Origin: an uncultured Acetatifactor sp.
GTDB taxonomy: Bacteria > Bacillota > Clostridia > Lachnospirales > Lachnospiraceae
Length of the DNA: 64,000 nt
Reading direction: 5' to 3'
NCBI GenBank assembly: GCA_910579755.1
Contig: CAJTVB010000003.1
Location: 49,891 to 113,890 of the forward strand
The translations under genes were made by a program, and so were the position numbers. Shown piece after piece: positions 51,436 to 60,634 of this stretch; the first letter of the stretch is position 1; each line of letters starts with the position of its first letter. The notes under the pieces are model-generated. The model was not told the origin of the DNA. It did no database searches and saw nothing but the letters and a program-made list of their open reading frames with translations.

Positions 51436-52335
51436 TCAGTCCTTTTCGCCGAACAGCCCGTGAGCCGCCCGGGAAAATACCCATACGATCAGCAGCAGTA
51501 TCATAGACAATGCCGCGGCATACCCCATCTCATACCGCTGAAAGCCGTAATCGTCCATGTGATTGGCAATCAGCTGGCCCGCATAGCCGGGAGTGGGATT
51601 CGTACCGGAAAGCGTCACGCCCATGCCCGGGGAATTAAAGGTATTCACCAGAGCCATAACGGCGCTGAACAGCATCTGGGGCTTGATGGCCGGAATCGTA
51701 ATATACAAAATTTCCTGCCATCTTTTCCGGACCCCGTCGATGGCCGCCGCCTCGTAAAGCTCTGCGTCTACATTCATGATGCCCGATACCAGCGCCAGAA
51801 AGCCTACCCCCATGCTGGACCACAGACCCACCAGGATCATAATAGGCAGCAGATAGCTTGCCGAGGTCAGCCACAGAATGGGTTCGTCAATGATTTTCAG
51901 GGACAAAAGCAGACTGTTGAGATATCCCACCCGGTCACCCGAAAAAATCACGCCCCACACCACCTTCTGGCAAACGGTTCCCATGACGGAAGGGGAATAA
52001 ATAATGATGGTCAATATAGTCCTGGGCCACTTTGTAAGCTGGGAAAGCAGCCAGGCCAGGAAAAAGGAAAGAATATAGCCTCCCGGCCCCACAATCAGCG
52101 CATAGACAATGGTGTTTGGCAGCACATGCTGCATGAACTCCCGGTCCCTGGTAAAAATGGTCAGGTAGTTTTTTAACCCCACAAACTGAGGCGCCTGAAT
52201 GGTGTCATACTGGGTGAAGGACAAAAATATGCCGCAGATCAGGGGAAGGATCATAAACAACACAAAGCACACCAGAAAGGGACTCAGCAGAACCCAATGG
52301 GAATATTTATTGGCATATTTTTTAATGGTTTCCAT
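51436..52335 (-). CDS. sugar ABC transporter permease, MalF type (module B, pair 1)
   Basis: A 299-residue permease with six helices and an EAA loop YEAAAIDGVRKRWQEILYIT, close to the divergent loop of the 28812-29714 protein. The stretch LSGTNPTPGYAGQLIANHMD and the end RAAHGLFGEKD also match that protein. It overlaps the giant binding-protein gene by 14 bp, implying coupled translation. Confidence 0.93.
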   Translation of the reverse strand: METIKKYANKYSHWVLLSPFLVCFVLFMILPLICGIFLSFTQYDTIQAPQFVGLKNYLTIFTRDREFMQHVLPNTIVYALIVGPGGYILSFFLAWLLSQLTKWPRTILTIIIYSPSVMGTVCQKVVWGVIFSGDRVGYLNSLLLSLKIIDEPILWLTSASYLLPIMILVGLWSSMGVGFLALVSGIMNVDAELYEAAAIDGVRKRWQEILYITIPAIKPQMLFSAVMALVNTFNSPGMGVTLSGTNPTPGYAGQLIANHMDDYGFQRYEMGYAAALSMILLLIVWVFSRAAHGLFGEKD

Positions 52336-55174
52336 GGGCCGCCTCCTTTAAGATCTCTTCCGCCGTCACATAGACGAAGGGCTTTTGCACATTTCCGTTT
52401 TCATCCAGATAGCCGAATTCCTCAAGCTTCCGCTCAAACTCCCTGTTGATATTCGTCGCCGCATCGTCCAGCGCCACCCGGACCGGCACGTTATTCTCCA
52501 CCACCCTCTGCCAGGCGTTGCTTAGTTCTCTCTCCACCGCGTACATGGCAGGATGCCTGTTAATTTCCTGCATGCTGCTCCACTGTTCCAGAATCACCCT
52601 TCTGTCCGCATCCGGAAAATTCAGCTGGGCAAAAGCGACGGTGTTGGCGCTGTTCCAGGAATGAAGGGTTCCGTAAGTAGTCTGCAGAATATTGCCGAAG
52701 TCGATCTGCACCTGCGAGGAAAGCCACCACTGCAGGAATTTCCAGCCCTCCTCCTGCTTGTGGGAGGCCGCCATGATGGCACAGGCTGCGGATGCTCCCG
52801 CGGTACCGTTGTGGATGACGCCCTGTACATCTTCGATCCCCGGGGCCGGAGCAATGGCCCATTTCCCTGCAATCTCCGGCGCCGCCCTGCTGACCATCAT
52901 GTAATCGGAAAAATTGCAGATTCCCATGGGAATCTGACCGAAGCGGAAGCTGTTATAAAAGCTGGACACTGTGGGCTGCACACTGTAAAGCTGATACATT
53001 TCCGTTAAGATCTCAAAGCCCTTCAGAGAAGCCTGACTGTTCACGCCGGTGGTAAGGGCATCCTCTCCATACAGATTTCCCCCTGCCTGCATCAGAAAGG
53101 GCGCCGTGCTGTAAAGGGGCTTCGTGCCGCTCCAGCCGGACAGCTGCAGATAAAAGTTCATGGAATTTCTCTGGAGTACGGGCATCAGATCCTCCACGTC
53201 CTTCCAGGTTTTGGGCACCTCAATATTCAGCGACTCCAATATATCCTTCCGGTACATCAGCACATAAAATTCCTGGGTCTCCGTGGCTCCGAAAACCTGA
53301 TCGCCGTAGATATACGGTGTCAGAGACTGAGGATTATACTCCTCCATGGTTTCCGCAAATCCCGGAAACTTGGACAAATCCGCCACGGCGCCCCGGATTC
53401 CCAGGTAAAAGGGCACGTTGGGACCCAGACCCAGAACCACATCGGGAGCCAGATCGGTGGCGTTGGAAAGAATGATTCTCTGCTCGTTGCCTATGGTGGA
53501 AAACTGTACCCGTATCCCTGTTTTGGGTGTAAAATCTGTGTCCGCCAGGGCCTGCAGCACCTCCGTGTACTCCACGGGACGATTCACCCACACCTGCAGC
53601 ACCTCGTCCAGGTTATCCGTATATTCCTCCAATGTCAGAGCATAAAAAAACCGTTTTACGCTGGAGGCCGCCCGGGCAAGAAACCCTGCGTTGGCCGCCT
53701 TCTCCACCGGAGCGCTCTGCAAATACATACAATCTATCCAGAGGCCCTGAAATTTCAATGTATCGATCTGATCCGAAATCAGCTGAGCCGCAGATCCGGA
53801 CCCCTCGCTTAAAAGAGACAGCTTGCCGGGCATCTTGTTCGGCTCCTCCAAAACCTGTTCCAGGTTGTTTATGGCCTGAATGATCCCGATAGCCGCCGCA
53901 GGCTTTTCCTTCTGCAGGGTTCCCAGCTGATCATAGATGATCTGAAGCTGTTCTTTACAGCTCTCCAGCCGCTCCAGCACTCCCGGGAGATAGCTCTCCA
54001 CATCCCAGGTGCGCCTGGAATCCGCCTTTGTGCCCGCCAGCTTTTTTACCTCCAGACCCACGGCGGAAAGCTCCTCCCTCACGGCGCTGAGTCCGGCTGC
54101 CGCCTCCTGTAAGGGCGTGGCGTCCGTCTCCAAAAGCAGGGTATGGATCCCTTCCTCCAGATAGATCTCCACAGGCTCCCCCTCCGCGGCGACTGTCAGA
54201 TTCCCATAGTCCCGTCCCGTATAGGGAAACGCCACACTGTTCAGCTCCCGGAACAGGGATCTGCCATCCACCCGGATATTGCGGTATACCGGAATGTCCT
54301 CCACTTCACCCTGTCTGTAATGGAAGGTGAGCTGATAAAGCCCGGCAGTTTCCACCGCAAAGGCATATTCCACCTTTTGTCCGGCTTCACCGCAGGAATC
54401 GCCGTCCAGCTCACACATGAGCAGATAACGATAATCATAAGGATCCAGAGACGGATTCCGGGCGCTGGCCGCCCGTATGGAGGAGTCGGACTTGACGCTG
54501 TAGTTTTCCCCCTGAATCACAATTTTGTCCTTCCCTGCCTCCCGTTCGCCCAGGGCGCTTCTGTACTTTGCATAATCCGGTACAGAATCCGCCCGCACCA
54601 GCCGGATGCGGGAAAGCTCCAGATCTGCATTATGGCTTTCCAGCGTCAGTGTCTGTTCTCCTTTTGTGAGCAGAAAACGAAAGGGCTGGCAGTCCACCCC
54701 CGTCTGATCCCTCACATAGTCATCTACAGGCACCTTCTCCGTCATCTGTGTGGGCAGAATCTGATTGCCGTAGCGGTCCGTGCCGTACTGCTTTGTCACA
54801 TCCCTCCACACCGAAAAAAGCTGGGTGGTGCAGCTCTGCTCCCCCACCTGGGCCGTCAGGCTGGTACGAAGCACAATATCTCCTTTAACCTGATAGGTCA
54901 AAAGCAGTATATACTCACCGTCCTCCGGTACGGAAAGGGAAATACTTTCCCTTTCCCCCAGAGGGATCTGCCAGCTGCCCTGAGGTGCGGACAAGTCCTC
55001 CGCCACAGCCTCTTCGGCGGGAACCGCCCAGCTTCCGTGATACAGTGCGCTCTCCTGTTCTCCCGGAGCATGCGCCGCATTTTCCGTGCCGCAGCCGCAC
55101 AGCCCCCACAAAAGACCTGACAGCAAAATTCCTGCCGCCCAGGCATGTCTGTTCCTCCAAAATTTTCCTGCCAT
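52322..55174 (-). CDS. giant extracellular solute-binding lipoprotein with N-terminal beta-sandwich domains (module B)
   Basis: A 950-residue paralogue of the 29707-32637 protein. It has a lipobox (GLLWGLCGC) where the module A protein has a plain signal peptide. Two beta-sandwich domains cover about 45-200 and 210-365 (QKVEYAFAVETAGLYQLTFH), followed by a helical spacer of about 150 residues and a type I sugar-binding domain (TPKTGIRVQFSTIGNEQRII, TWKDVEDLMPVLQRNSMNFY, GWKFLQWWLSSQVQIDFGNI). The common architecture in both modules argues that the N-terminal half is essential to ligand capture. It lies 21 nt after the small binding-protein gene. Confidence 0.9.
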   Translation of the reverse strand: MAGKFWRNRHAWAAGILLSGLLWGLCGCGTENAAHAPGEQESALYHGSWAVPAEEAVAEDLSAPQGSWQIPLGERESISLSVPEDGEYILLLTYQVKGDIVLRTSLTAQVGEQSCTTQLFSVWRDVTKQYGTDRYGNQILPTQMTEKVPVDDYVRDQTGVDCQPFRFLLTKGEQTLTLESHNADLELSRIRLVRADSVPDYAKYRSALGEREAGKDKIVIQGENYSVKSDSSIRAASARNPSLDPYDYRYLLMCELDGDSCGEAGQKVEYAFAVETAGLYQLTFHYRQGEVEDIPVYRNIRVDGRSLFRELNSVAFPYTGRDYGNLTVAAEGEPVEIYLEEGIHTLLLETDATPLQEAAAGLSAVREELSAVGLEVKKLAGTKADSRRTWDVESYLPGVLERLESCKEQLQIIYDQLGTLQKEKPAAAIGIIQAINNLEQVLEEPNKMPGKLSLLSEGSGSAAQLISDQIDTLKFQGLWIDCMYLQSAPVEKAANAGFLARAASSVKRFFYALTLEEYTDNLDEVLQVWVNRPVEYTEVLQALADTDFTPKTGIRVQFSTIGNEQRIILSNATDLAPDVVLGLGPNVPFYLGIRGAVADLSKFPGFAETMEEYNPQSLTPYIYGDQVFGATETQEFYVLMYRKDILESLNIEVPKTWKDVEDLMPVLQRNSMNFYLQLSGWSGTKPLYSTAPFLMQAGGNLYGEDALTTGVNSQASLKGFEILTEMYQLYSVQPTVSSFYNSFRFGQIPMGICNFSDYMMVSRAAPEIAGKWAIAPAPGIEDVQGVIHNGTAGASAACAIMAASHKQEEGWKFLQWWLSSQVQIDFGNILQTTYGTLHSWNSANTVAFAQLNFPDADRRVILEQWSSMQEINRHPAMYAVERELSNAWQRVVENNVPVRVALDDAATNINREFERKLEEFGYLDENGNVQKPFVYVTAEEILKEAAHGNH

Positions 55175-55195
55175 TTTATAAATCTCCTGATCCTG

Positions 55196-56716
55196 TTACT
55201 GATTCCTCATGGCCTCAAAATCCTTTTGAACCTGCTGCATTTTCTCACTGAAGATCTGCCAGCTGGCGCCGAAGGACTCATTCAGCTTTTCCTGAGTCTC
55301 CCTGGCTACGGAAGCGGCATCCTCGCCCTCGCCGATACGGACCTTTGCCTGGTAAATGCTGTCGTTTATCACCGCCCAATAATCGGGCAGTACCTTGGAA
55401 TAATCGCCCTTGACGGCAATGTCCAGATGGTCATACATATATTTGATGCCCTCGGGCACGTTTTCAGAAGCCTTGAAGGCCTCGGCCACCTCGGGATGAG
55501 TGCTCACGGGAATGGTAAAACGGTTATTCTCGTACAGGTTGTTGGCATTGCTGTTCTGCAGCTCCATGCGCTCTAAAATGCCGTCCTTGCCATAGGTAAT
55601 ATATTTTAACAGCTGGAAGGCTGCCTCGGGATCCCTGGCTGTGGAAAGCATCATGGCGTAATCCGCATGAACGATGGGACGGTTCTCACCCTTTACCTGG
55701 GCGGGAATCGGATAATAGTCCCAGTTTACTCCCTGCAGGGAGGGATTCAGCCACTCGTCATCCCAGGTGCTGGCATTGATGATCAGGATTTTACCGTCGG
55801 AAACGCCGTCCACATTAGCGCCGAATTTCTTTGAATAATCATCCACACCGCCGGCATCCAGCACACTTTGATCCCGCATGGCGTCCGCCACCAGCTGAGG
55901 CACCTTGCCCAGCTCGTCCAGAATCGCCACGGATTTTTCAAAGGCGCCGTTGGTCAAATCAAAAGTTCTGGTCTCGCTGTCGTAGCCCCACTGTCCCTTG
56001 ATGCCCTGAAATTCCTGCATCAGATACTGCTCCAGGGAACCGACATGGTTGATGCCGGAGGTGGTGTTGGTGGTGGCATCCTTTGCCAGCTGGATAAACT
56101 CGTCGATAGACCAGTCATAGGAAGGCACGTCCAGATTCAACTCGTCGCACAGATCCTTGTTCACGGCCAGACAGGAAAACTGCAGCCAGGCGGGCAGGGC
56201 ATAGACCTTTCCCTCATAGGTAAAGCCGTCCAGAAAGCTCTGGGGCACATACTGGATCTCATCATCCTTCTCCAGAAACTCATCCAACGGATAAATCCAG
56301 TTCTGCAGGGCAAAGGTGGAAAGGTTGTCCCAGCCGTACACCACGTCCGGCATATTCTGAGCCGTAGCCTGGTTGGTGAGATAGGTATACAGATCATCGG
56401 AGCCGGAAAACTCCTGGATCTCCACCTGAATATTGGGATAGAGCTGTTTGAAGTCTCTCAGGTAAAGCCTGGTCTGCTCCATCACACTGTCCCGGACCGC
56501 AAAGACCACGGTGCCGCTGATATCGCTTACGGCATTTCCGGCAGGCTCCTGGGTGTCCGTATCCGGCGTACCGCTTTCCGTATTCTCCGGGCTGTCACCG
56601 GCGGACGGTGTGCCGGTTCCGGAGCTGTCCCCGCCCTCCGGCGCGCCGCAGGCGCAGAGCGCCATACTCATGGTGAGTGTTATTGCTGCCAGATTTTTGA
56701 TCCATTTTCTTTTCAT
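55196..56716 (-). CDS. extracellular solute-binding lipoprotein, sugar type (module B)
   Basis: A 506-residue lipoprotein. The signal MKRKWIKNLAAITLTMSMAL leads to the lipid Cys in CACGAPEGG, followed by a Gly/Ser/Thr/Glu linker to about residue 70. The mature domain has the sugar-binding pattern (YPNIQVEIQEFSGSDDLYTY, DVVYGWDNLSTFALQNWIYP, AAFQLLKYITYGKDGILERM). It is 15 residues longer than its module A counterpart and shares its place before the giant binding protein. It follows the DUF4434-like gene by 27 nt. Confidence 0.93.
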   Translation of the reverse strand: MKRKWIKNLAAITLTMSMALCACGAPEGGDSSGTGTPSAGDSPENTESGTPDTDTQEPAGNAVSDISGTVVFAVRDSVMEQTRLYLRDFKQLYPNIQVEIQEFSGSDDLYTYLTNQATAQNMPDVVYGWDNLSTFALQNWIYPLDEFLEKDDEIQYVPQSFLDGFTYEGKVYALPAWLQFSCLAVNKDLCDELNLDVPSYDWSIDEFIQLAKDATTNTTSGINHVGSLEQYLMQEFQGIKGQWGYDSETRTFDLTNGAFEKSVAILDELGKVPQLVADAMRDQSVLDAGGVDDYSKKFGANVDGVSDGKILIINASTWDDEWLNPSLQGVNWDYYPIPAQVKGENRPIVHADYAMMLSTARDPEAAFQLLKYITYGKDGILERMELQNSNANNLYENNRFTIPVSTHPEVAEAFKASENVPEGIKYMYDHLDIAVKGDYSKVLPDYWAVINDSIYQAKVRIGEGEDAASVARETQEKLNESFGASWQIFSEKMQQVQKDFEAMRNQ

Positions 56717-56743
56717 AATAAATAACCTCCTGAAAAAATGTAT

Positions 56744-59329
56744 TTAGTACACGCAGAATCCTCTCACAAAATGGCTGTTTGCAGGATACTGCGGATATAC
56801 TCTCGCAATAATTTTCACATACACCGTACCGCTGTCATCCCGCACCTTGTAGCGGAAGGTGTCCGGGCGGTGACAGTTATCCTGGGAGATCGGCCTGTCA
56901 AAGTCAATCTGAGCCTGGCCGGGACGCTGCGCCGTGCCGATCAGCTGCTGTGTGCCGCCTCTTGTCATACCGTAATATTCGATTCTCAGCGGCAGAAATA
57001 CCGCGGCGTCCCTGTCGGAAAGCCACTCGGTGGAAATGCCGCTTATGCTTTGCGCCGTGGGAAGCTCCACAGTCAGGTCATAGCTTGCTCCCCTCAGATT
57101 AATGGTCCGAAACCACACGGAACGATCCGCATCCGCGCTTCTTCCGGCAACCCCGCAGCTTCCCCCGTCCTCCTGCCAGCTCAGATACGGCAGATCGGCG
57201 CTTCCTCTGGTCAGCAGCTCTGTGGCATAACTGCCCTTATATAAATTCTGCTCCGTCCCCACGATCCCTTCCTCATAGTCCAGAACCAGCCGGTCTGCAC
57301 CCCGAAAATGGGCGTCGGGAGAAAAATTCTGGGTGGCTTCATAGCCGTTGACGGTGACCGGCTGACCCGATACCAGATTTTCCGGCTCCCGATAGCCCTC
57401 CGGCACCGTTACCTGTTCGTCGCAGCCATAGGCCCTTATCTGGTTCAGCACAAGCATGGGCCTGCTTTGCGTGATCAAAAGCTCCACCTTGCCCGCCGTC
57501 ACACCCTTCAGGCTCACGGGAAGCCATACCTTCCCTGTAAGACTGGATCCATAATCCCTCTGCGGATACAGGGTGTCGGCCAGCTTTCCGTCCGCCAGTA
57601 CCTCTATTTTGTCCGGAAAATAATATCCCTCTCCGGGACTGTAGGAAACCTGCAGATTTACCAGACCGATCTGCTCCTCACCGGAGGAAACCTCCAGCAG
57701 ATACCGCGCCGGTACCGGGCCCTCTCCCAGACCAATCCGAAGCTCTCCGCCCTCCTTCAGGCTCTCTATATCACCGCTGACTATAGGTTCTCCCTCCAGA
57801 CTATACAGCTTCAGCTGTGTCTGTGTGAGAGGCGTCTTGTCCTCCAGCCGACGGACTGCCACCGCGTCATCCACAACACTGATCTCCACTGCGGCAGGCT
57901 CCTGAGACAGATTTCCGCAGCCGTCATAGGCATAGATCTCATAGCGGTAGGTGTGCCCGTTCTCCAGCTGAGCGTCCCGCAGAACTACCTCCGTCTCGGT
58001 TTCCGCCGGCTGGGGCACATCCGGCAGCAGAATTCTCTCGTCGGGCGCACCCGCATCCATCCTGCAGATCCGGTATCCCGCCACGGGAAGCTCCAGGTCT
58101 TCCGATGACATCCGCTTCCAGGACAGCATCACATCAAAGCTGTTTTCCGTCCGGGCCTCCAGACCCTCCGGGGCCGGAAGCATTGTCCGGCACAGACTTC
58201 CCTTTTCCGCCACATAGGCATATGCCGCATAGAAGGCGCCGTTGGTAATGTTGGTGCCCCCCTTACCCGGCGCCAAATCCACCAGGGAATGCAGGCTGAA
58301 GCTTACATGCGCATCCACATAGGAATCCAGCTCCCGCATATTGGCCCCGAACCTTTTCATGGTCATGGTGTTGGAGCCGGTCATGGAATACAGCTCCGGG
58401 TTATTCCAGGCAATGGCCTGTCCCCAGCCCTTGCTGTTGCGTACCTTTTGGGCTTCCTCTCTGGCCTGCGCCATGGTTTCATAAAACATCGGCAGATTCT
58501 CCTTCACGGAGGATTCCCAGCCGCAGCCGTCCTGAGGCGCGATGATGTCCACCCGGGTCTTGGCCCACACGTCGTACATCAGCTTCTCCCAGAGACTCAG
58601 CATTTCCTCTGTGGGATCAGACAGCATGGGCGGATAGATCAGCGGGGAGATCAAAATCTTTTTTTCGGGAGTTACCTTTTTAATATGGTCAGTAAGAGGC
58701 TGGTAAAAGTCCTCCACCAGACGATTCCGTCCGCTGTCCCCCAGCATATTATTAAACTCATAGGGCAGGTACCAGCCCTCAATAACATCGTCATATTCCG
58801 GTCCGAACTGTTCCCACAGATCGTCGAACAGCCGGCTGGAAAATTCAGCGCTCTCCGCAAGAAAGGCGCTCCTGCCGTCGCTTCCCACATCCCGAAAGCC
58901 CGCTTCCATAGCGGAAAACCACATATCCTCCGCCAGGTGCAGTCCCAGATAAAGCTTAAGCCCCTGATCCCTGCAGGCATTCAGCGCGTAAAGCAGCGTA
59001 TTCTGACGGTCATTTATATTCTGCCCCGGATCGTCGAAGCCCGGTACATAGTAGTATACCTTATAGGTTTCACTGTAATACTGCACCGCATACTGGATTA
59101 CCAGCAGCTCCATTCCCACTTCCTTCAGCTGGGCCGCAGCACTGTTCCAGTCCTCCTGGGTCCAGGGAGTCCCCTGGGTGGTCAGCTCGGTGGCTGCAAA
59201 CATTCCTTTCAACAACGGCATTTCATTCTCCTCCTCCGCCCTTGCGCATAAAGGAAACACGGCAAAGGCGGTCTGCAGGATCAGAGCCAGAACAATAATC
59301 CTTTTTCCTGCTTCCTTCATTATGGTCAT
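56744..59329 (-). CDS. secreted DUF4434-type TIM-barrel protein with fibronectin III and C-terminal binding domains
   Basis: An 861-residue exported protein. After a signal peptide (RIIVLALILQTAFAVFPLCA) residues of about 35-340 form a glycosidase-like TIM barrel of the DUF4434 kind: GMFAATELTTQGTPWTQEDW, LLVIQYAVQYY, LYLGLHLAEDMWF, IEGWYLPYEFNN, and ILISPLIYPPM. The Glu in YLPYEFNN is a candidate catalytic residue. A fibronectin III domain (PEGLEARTENSFDVMLSWKR) lies near 395-490, and the C-terminal 300 residues contain discoidin-like beta-domains (TAGKVELLITQSRPMLVLNQ). The ATG at 59329 follows GGAGG and overlaps the upstream stop as ATGA. The substrate is unknown. Confidence 0.8.
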   Translation of the reverse strand: MTIMKEAGKRIIVLALILQTAFAVFPLCARAEEENEMPLLKGMFAATELTTQGTPWTQEDWNSAAAQLKEVGMELLVIQYAVQYYSETYKVYYYVPGFDDPGQNINDRQNTLLYALNACRDQGLKLYLGLHLAEDMWFSAMEAGFRDVGSDGRSAFLAESAEFSSRLFDDLWEQFGPEYDDVIEGWYLPYEFNNMLGDSGRNRLVEDFYQPLTDHIKKVTPEKKILISPLIYPPMLSDPTEEMLSLWEKLMYDVWAKTRVDIIAPQDGCGWESSVKENLPMFYETMAQAREEAQKVRNSKGWGQAIAWNNPELYSMTGSNTMTMKRFGANMRELDSYVDAHVSFSLHSLVDLAPGKGGTNITNGAFYAAYAYVAEKGSLCRTMLPAPEGLEARTENSFDVMLSWKRMSSEDLELPVAGYRICRMDAGAPDERILLPDVPQPAETETEVVLRDAQLENGHTYRYEIYAYDGCGNLSQEPAAVEISVVDDAVAVRRLEDKTPLTQTQLKLYSLEGEPIVSGDIESLKEGGELRIGLGEGPVPARYLLEVSSGEEQIGLVNLQVSYSPGEGYYFPDKIEVLADGKLADTLYPQRDYGSSLTGKVWLPVSLKGVTAGKVELLITQSRPMLVLNQIRAYGCDEQVTVPEGYREPENLVSGQPVTVNGYEATQNFSPDAHFRGADRLVLDYEEGIVGTEQNLYKGSYATELLTRGSADLPYLSWQEDGGSCGVAGRSADADRSVWFRTINLRGASYDLTVELPTAQSISGISTEWLSDRDAAVFLPLRIEYYGMTRGGTQQLIGTAQRPGQAQIDFDRPISQDNCHRPDTFRYKVRDDSGTVYVKIIARVYPQYPANSHFVRGFCVY

Positions 59330-60633
59330 TTCGTGCCTCCGTTTCCCGCTATTTTGTCCAGGTAGACGCAATCGTAACAGCAATAACCCCAGTTTGCCGT
59401 CACGGTGATCATATTTTCGCCTTCGTTAAACCAAAATCCCTCCACCGGCGCCTCGGGTGTCAGCACATTATTTGTCCAGACCTCCAGGCCCGGCTGGGAA
59501 AGCTGCCAGGCTGCCTCCCCCTGCCATGGGAAGGAAGTCAGATACTCCTGGCCGCCGTTGATGGAGAATTTATCACACTTATTATTGCCGTCGTCGCTTC
59601 CTCCGGCCACAAAGACACGGTAATAACCCTCCTCCGGAACATTCACCCTGAAAAACAGCGCTCCATCGGCCAAAAACATATACTTCCCGCCGGAAGCCTC
59701 CGGCATTTTCCCCTGGCTGACCTCGGCGGCTCCGTAAAAGCCGCCCTCCTCCGCCTCAAACCGCAGGGAGTTTTCATCGGGCCTGGCATTCCTTGCCTCG
59801 ATCACCGGGTCCTTCAGCTCCTTTGCCTCCAGGGACAAGGTATAGTCCTTTTCCAATTCAATAAGGTTGTCATTGTCCGTGTCAGACTGCCATAAAGCCG
59901 GACGATCCACCACATTGCGGTTTCCGTTGTTCAGATACCCGTTGCCGGCGCCGGTATTGCCAAAGCTTTCCGCATCCAGTATCAGGCCATATCCGGTGTC
60001 ACCCTTCTGCGGCTCTCCGTTTTCCCGGAAAATACACCCGGAGATTTGGCATTCCCAGGCCCCTGCCAGTCTTACTCCCGCATTCCGGTTCTGCTCCAGT
60101 ACCAGGTTTTCCAGCACCACGCCCTGTGCGTTCCGGATCTGTACTCCGTACTCAAAACCGATGATGGTCAGGTCCTTCACCGTCACAGCCTTTTCTCCGC
60201 CTCCCACAATGTCCACTGCCGATCCTCTGCTTTGCCTGACACTGCTGCGGGCACGGATAATGGTTTTGTCAGCGCCGGCTCCCTGGATCGATACCTTATT
60301 GGTACAGTCTGCCTGAATGAAATCTCCGCTGTCTACCTCGTAGGTGCCCTCGCAGAGATAAATGCTGACCACATCGCCCAGCGCCGCCGTCTCCTCCCGC
60401 AGAAGGAGGGCTCCGTCGTAATATTCTGTATACTCACAGCCCCGGCTCTTCAGTTCGTCCAGCACCTGTCTGGGAGTGTCCCAGGCAGTAATCACCATGC
60501 TGTATTCCTCCATGGCCTCTTCCCCGGGAAGAGACGTTTCTGTCCCTTCCTCCTGAGCTGTGCTCTTATCCTTGCCGCACCCGGCAAGCAGGCAGACCAG
60601 CAATATTAAGATCAGCATTCTCTCTTTTTTCAT
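59326..60633 (-). CDS. parallel beta-helix lipoprotein with C-terminal CBM-like module
   Basis: A 435-residue lipoprotein; MKKERMLILILLVCLLAG is followed by the lipid Cys at 19. Residues of about 60-230 form a right-handed parallel beta-helix (ADKTIIRARSSVRQSRGSAV, GVVLENLVLEQNRNAGVRLA, QISGCIFRENGE), as found in polysaccharide lyases and epimerases but also in plain surface proteins. The last 140 residues form a CBM-like domain that ends ITVTANWGYCCYDCVYLDKI, the same motif as in the large surface protein encoded just upstream. No lyase active site can be assigned. The ATG at 60633 lies one base after the upstream stop. Confidence 0.78.
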   Translation of the reverse strand: MKKERMLILILLVCLLAGCGKDKSTAQEEGTETSLPGEEAMEEYSMVITAWDTPRQVLDELKSRGCEYTEYYDGALLLREETAALGDVVSIYLCEGTYEVDSGDFIQADCTNKVSIQGAGADKTIIRARSSVRQSRGSAVDIVGGGEKAVTVKDLTIIGFEYGVQIRNAQGVVLENLVLEQNRNAGVRLAGAWECQISGCIFRENGEPQKGDTGYGLILDAESFGNTGAGNGYLNNGNRNVVDRPALWQSDTDNDNLIELEKDYTLSLEAKELKDPVIEARNARPDENSLRFEAEEGGFYGAAEVSQGKMPEASGGKYMFLADGALFFRVNVPEEGYYRVFVAGGSDDGNNKCDKFSINGGQEYLTSFPWQGEAAWQLSQPGLEVWTNNVLTPEAPVEGFWFNEGENMITVTANWGYCCYDCVYLDKIAGNGGTK

Positions 60634-60634
60634 A

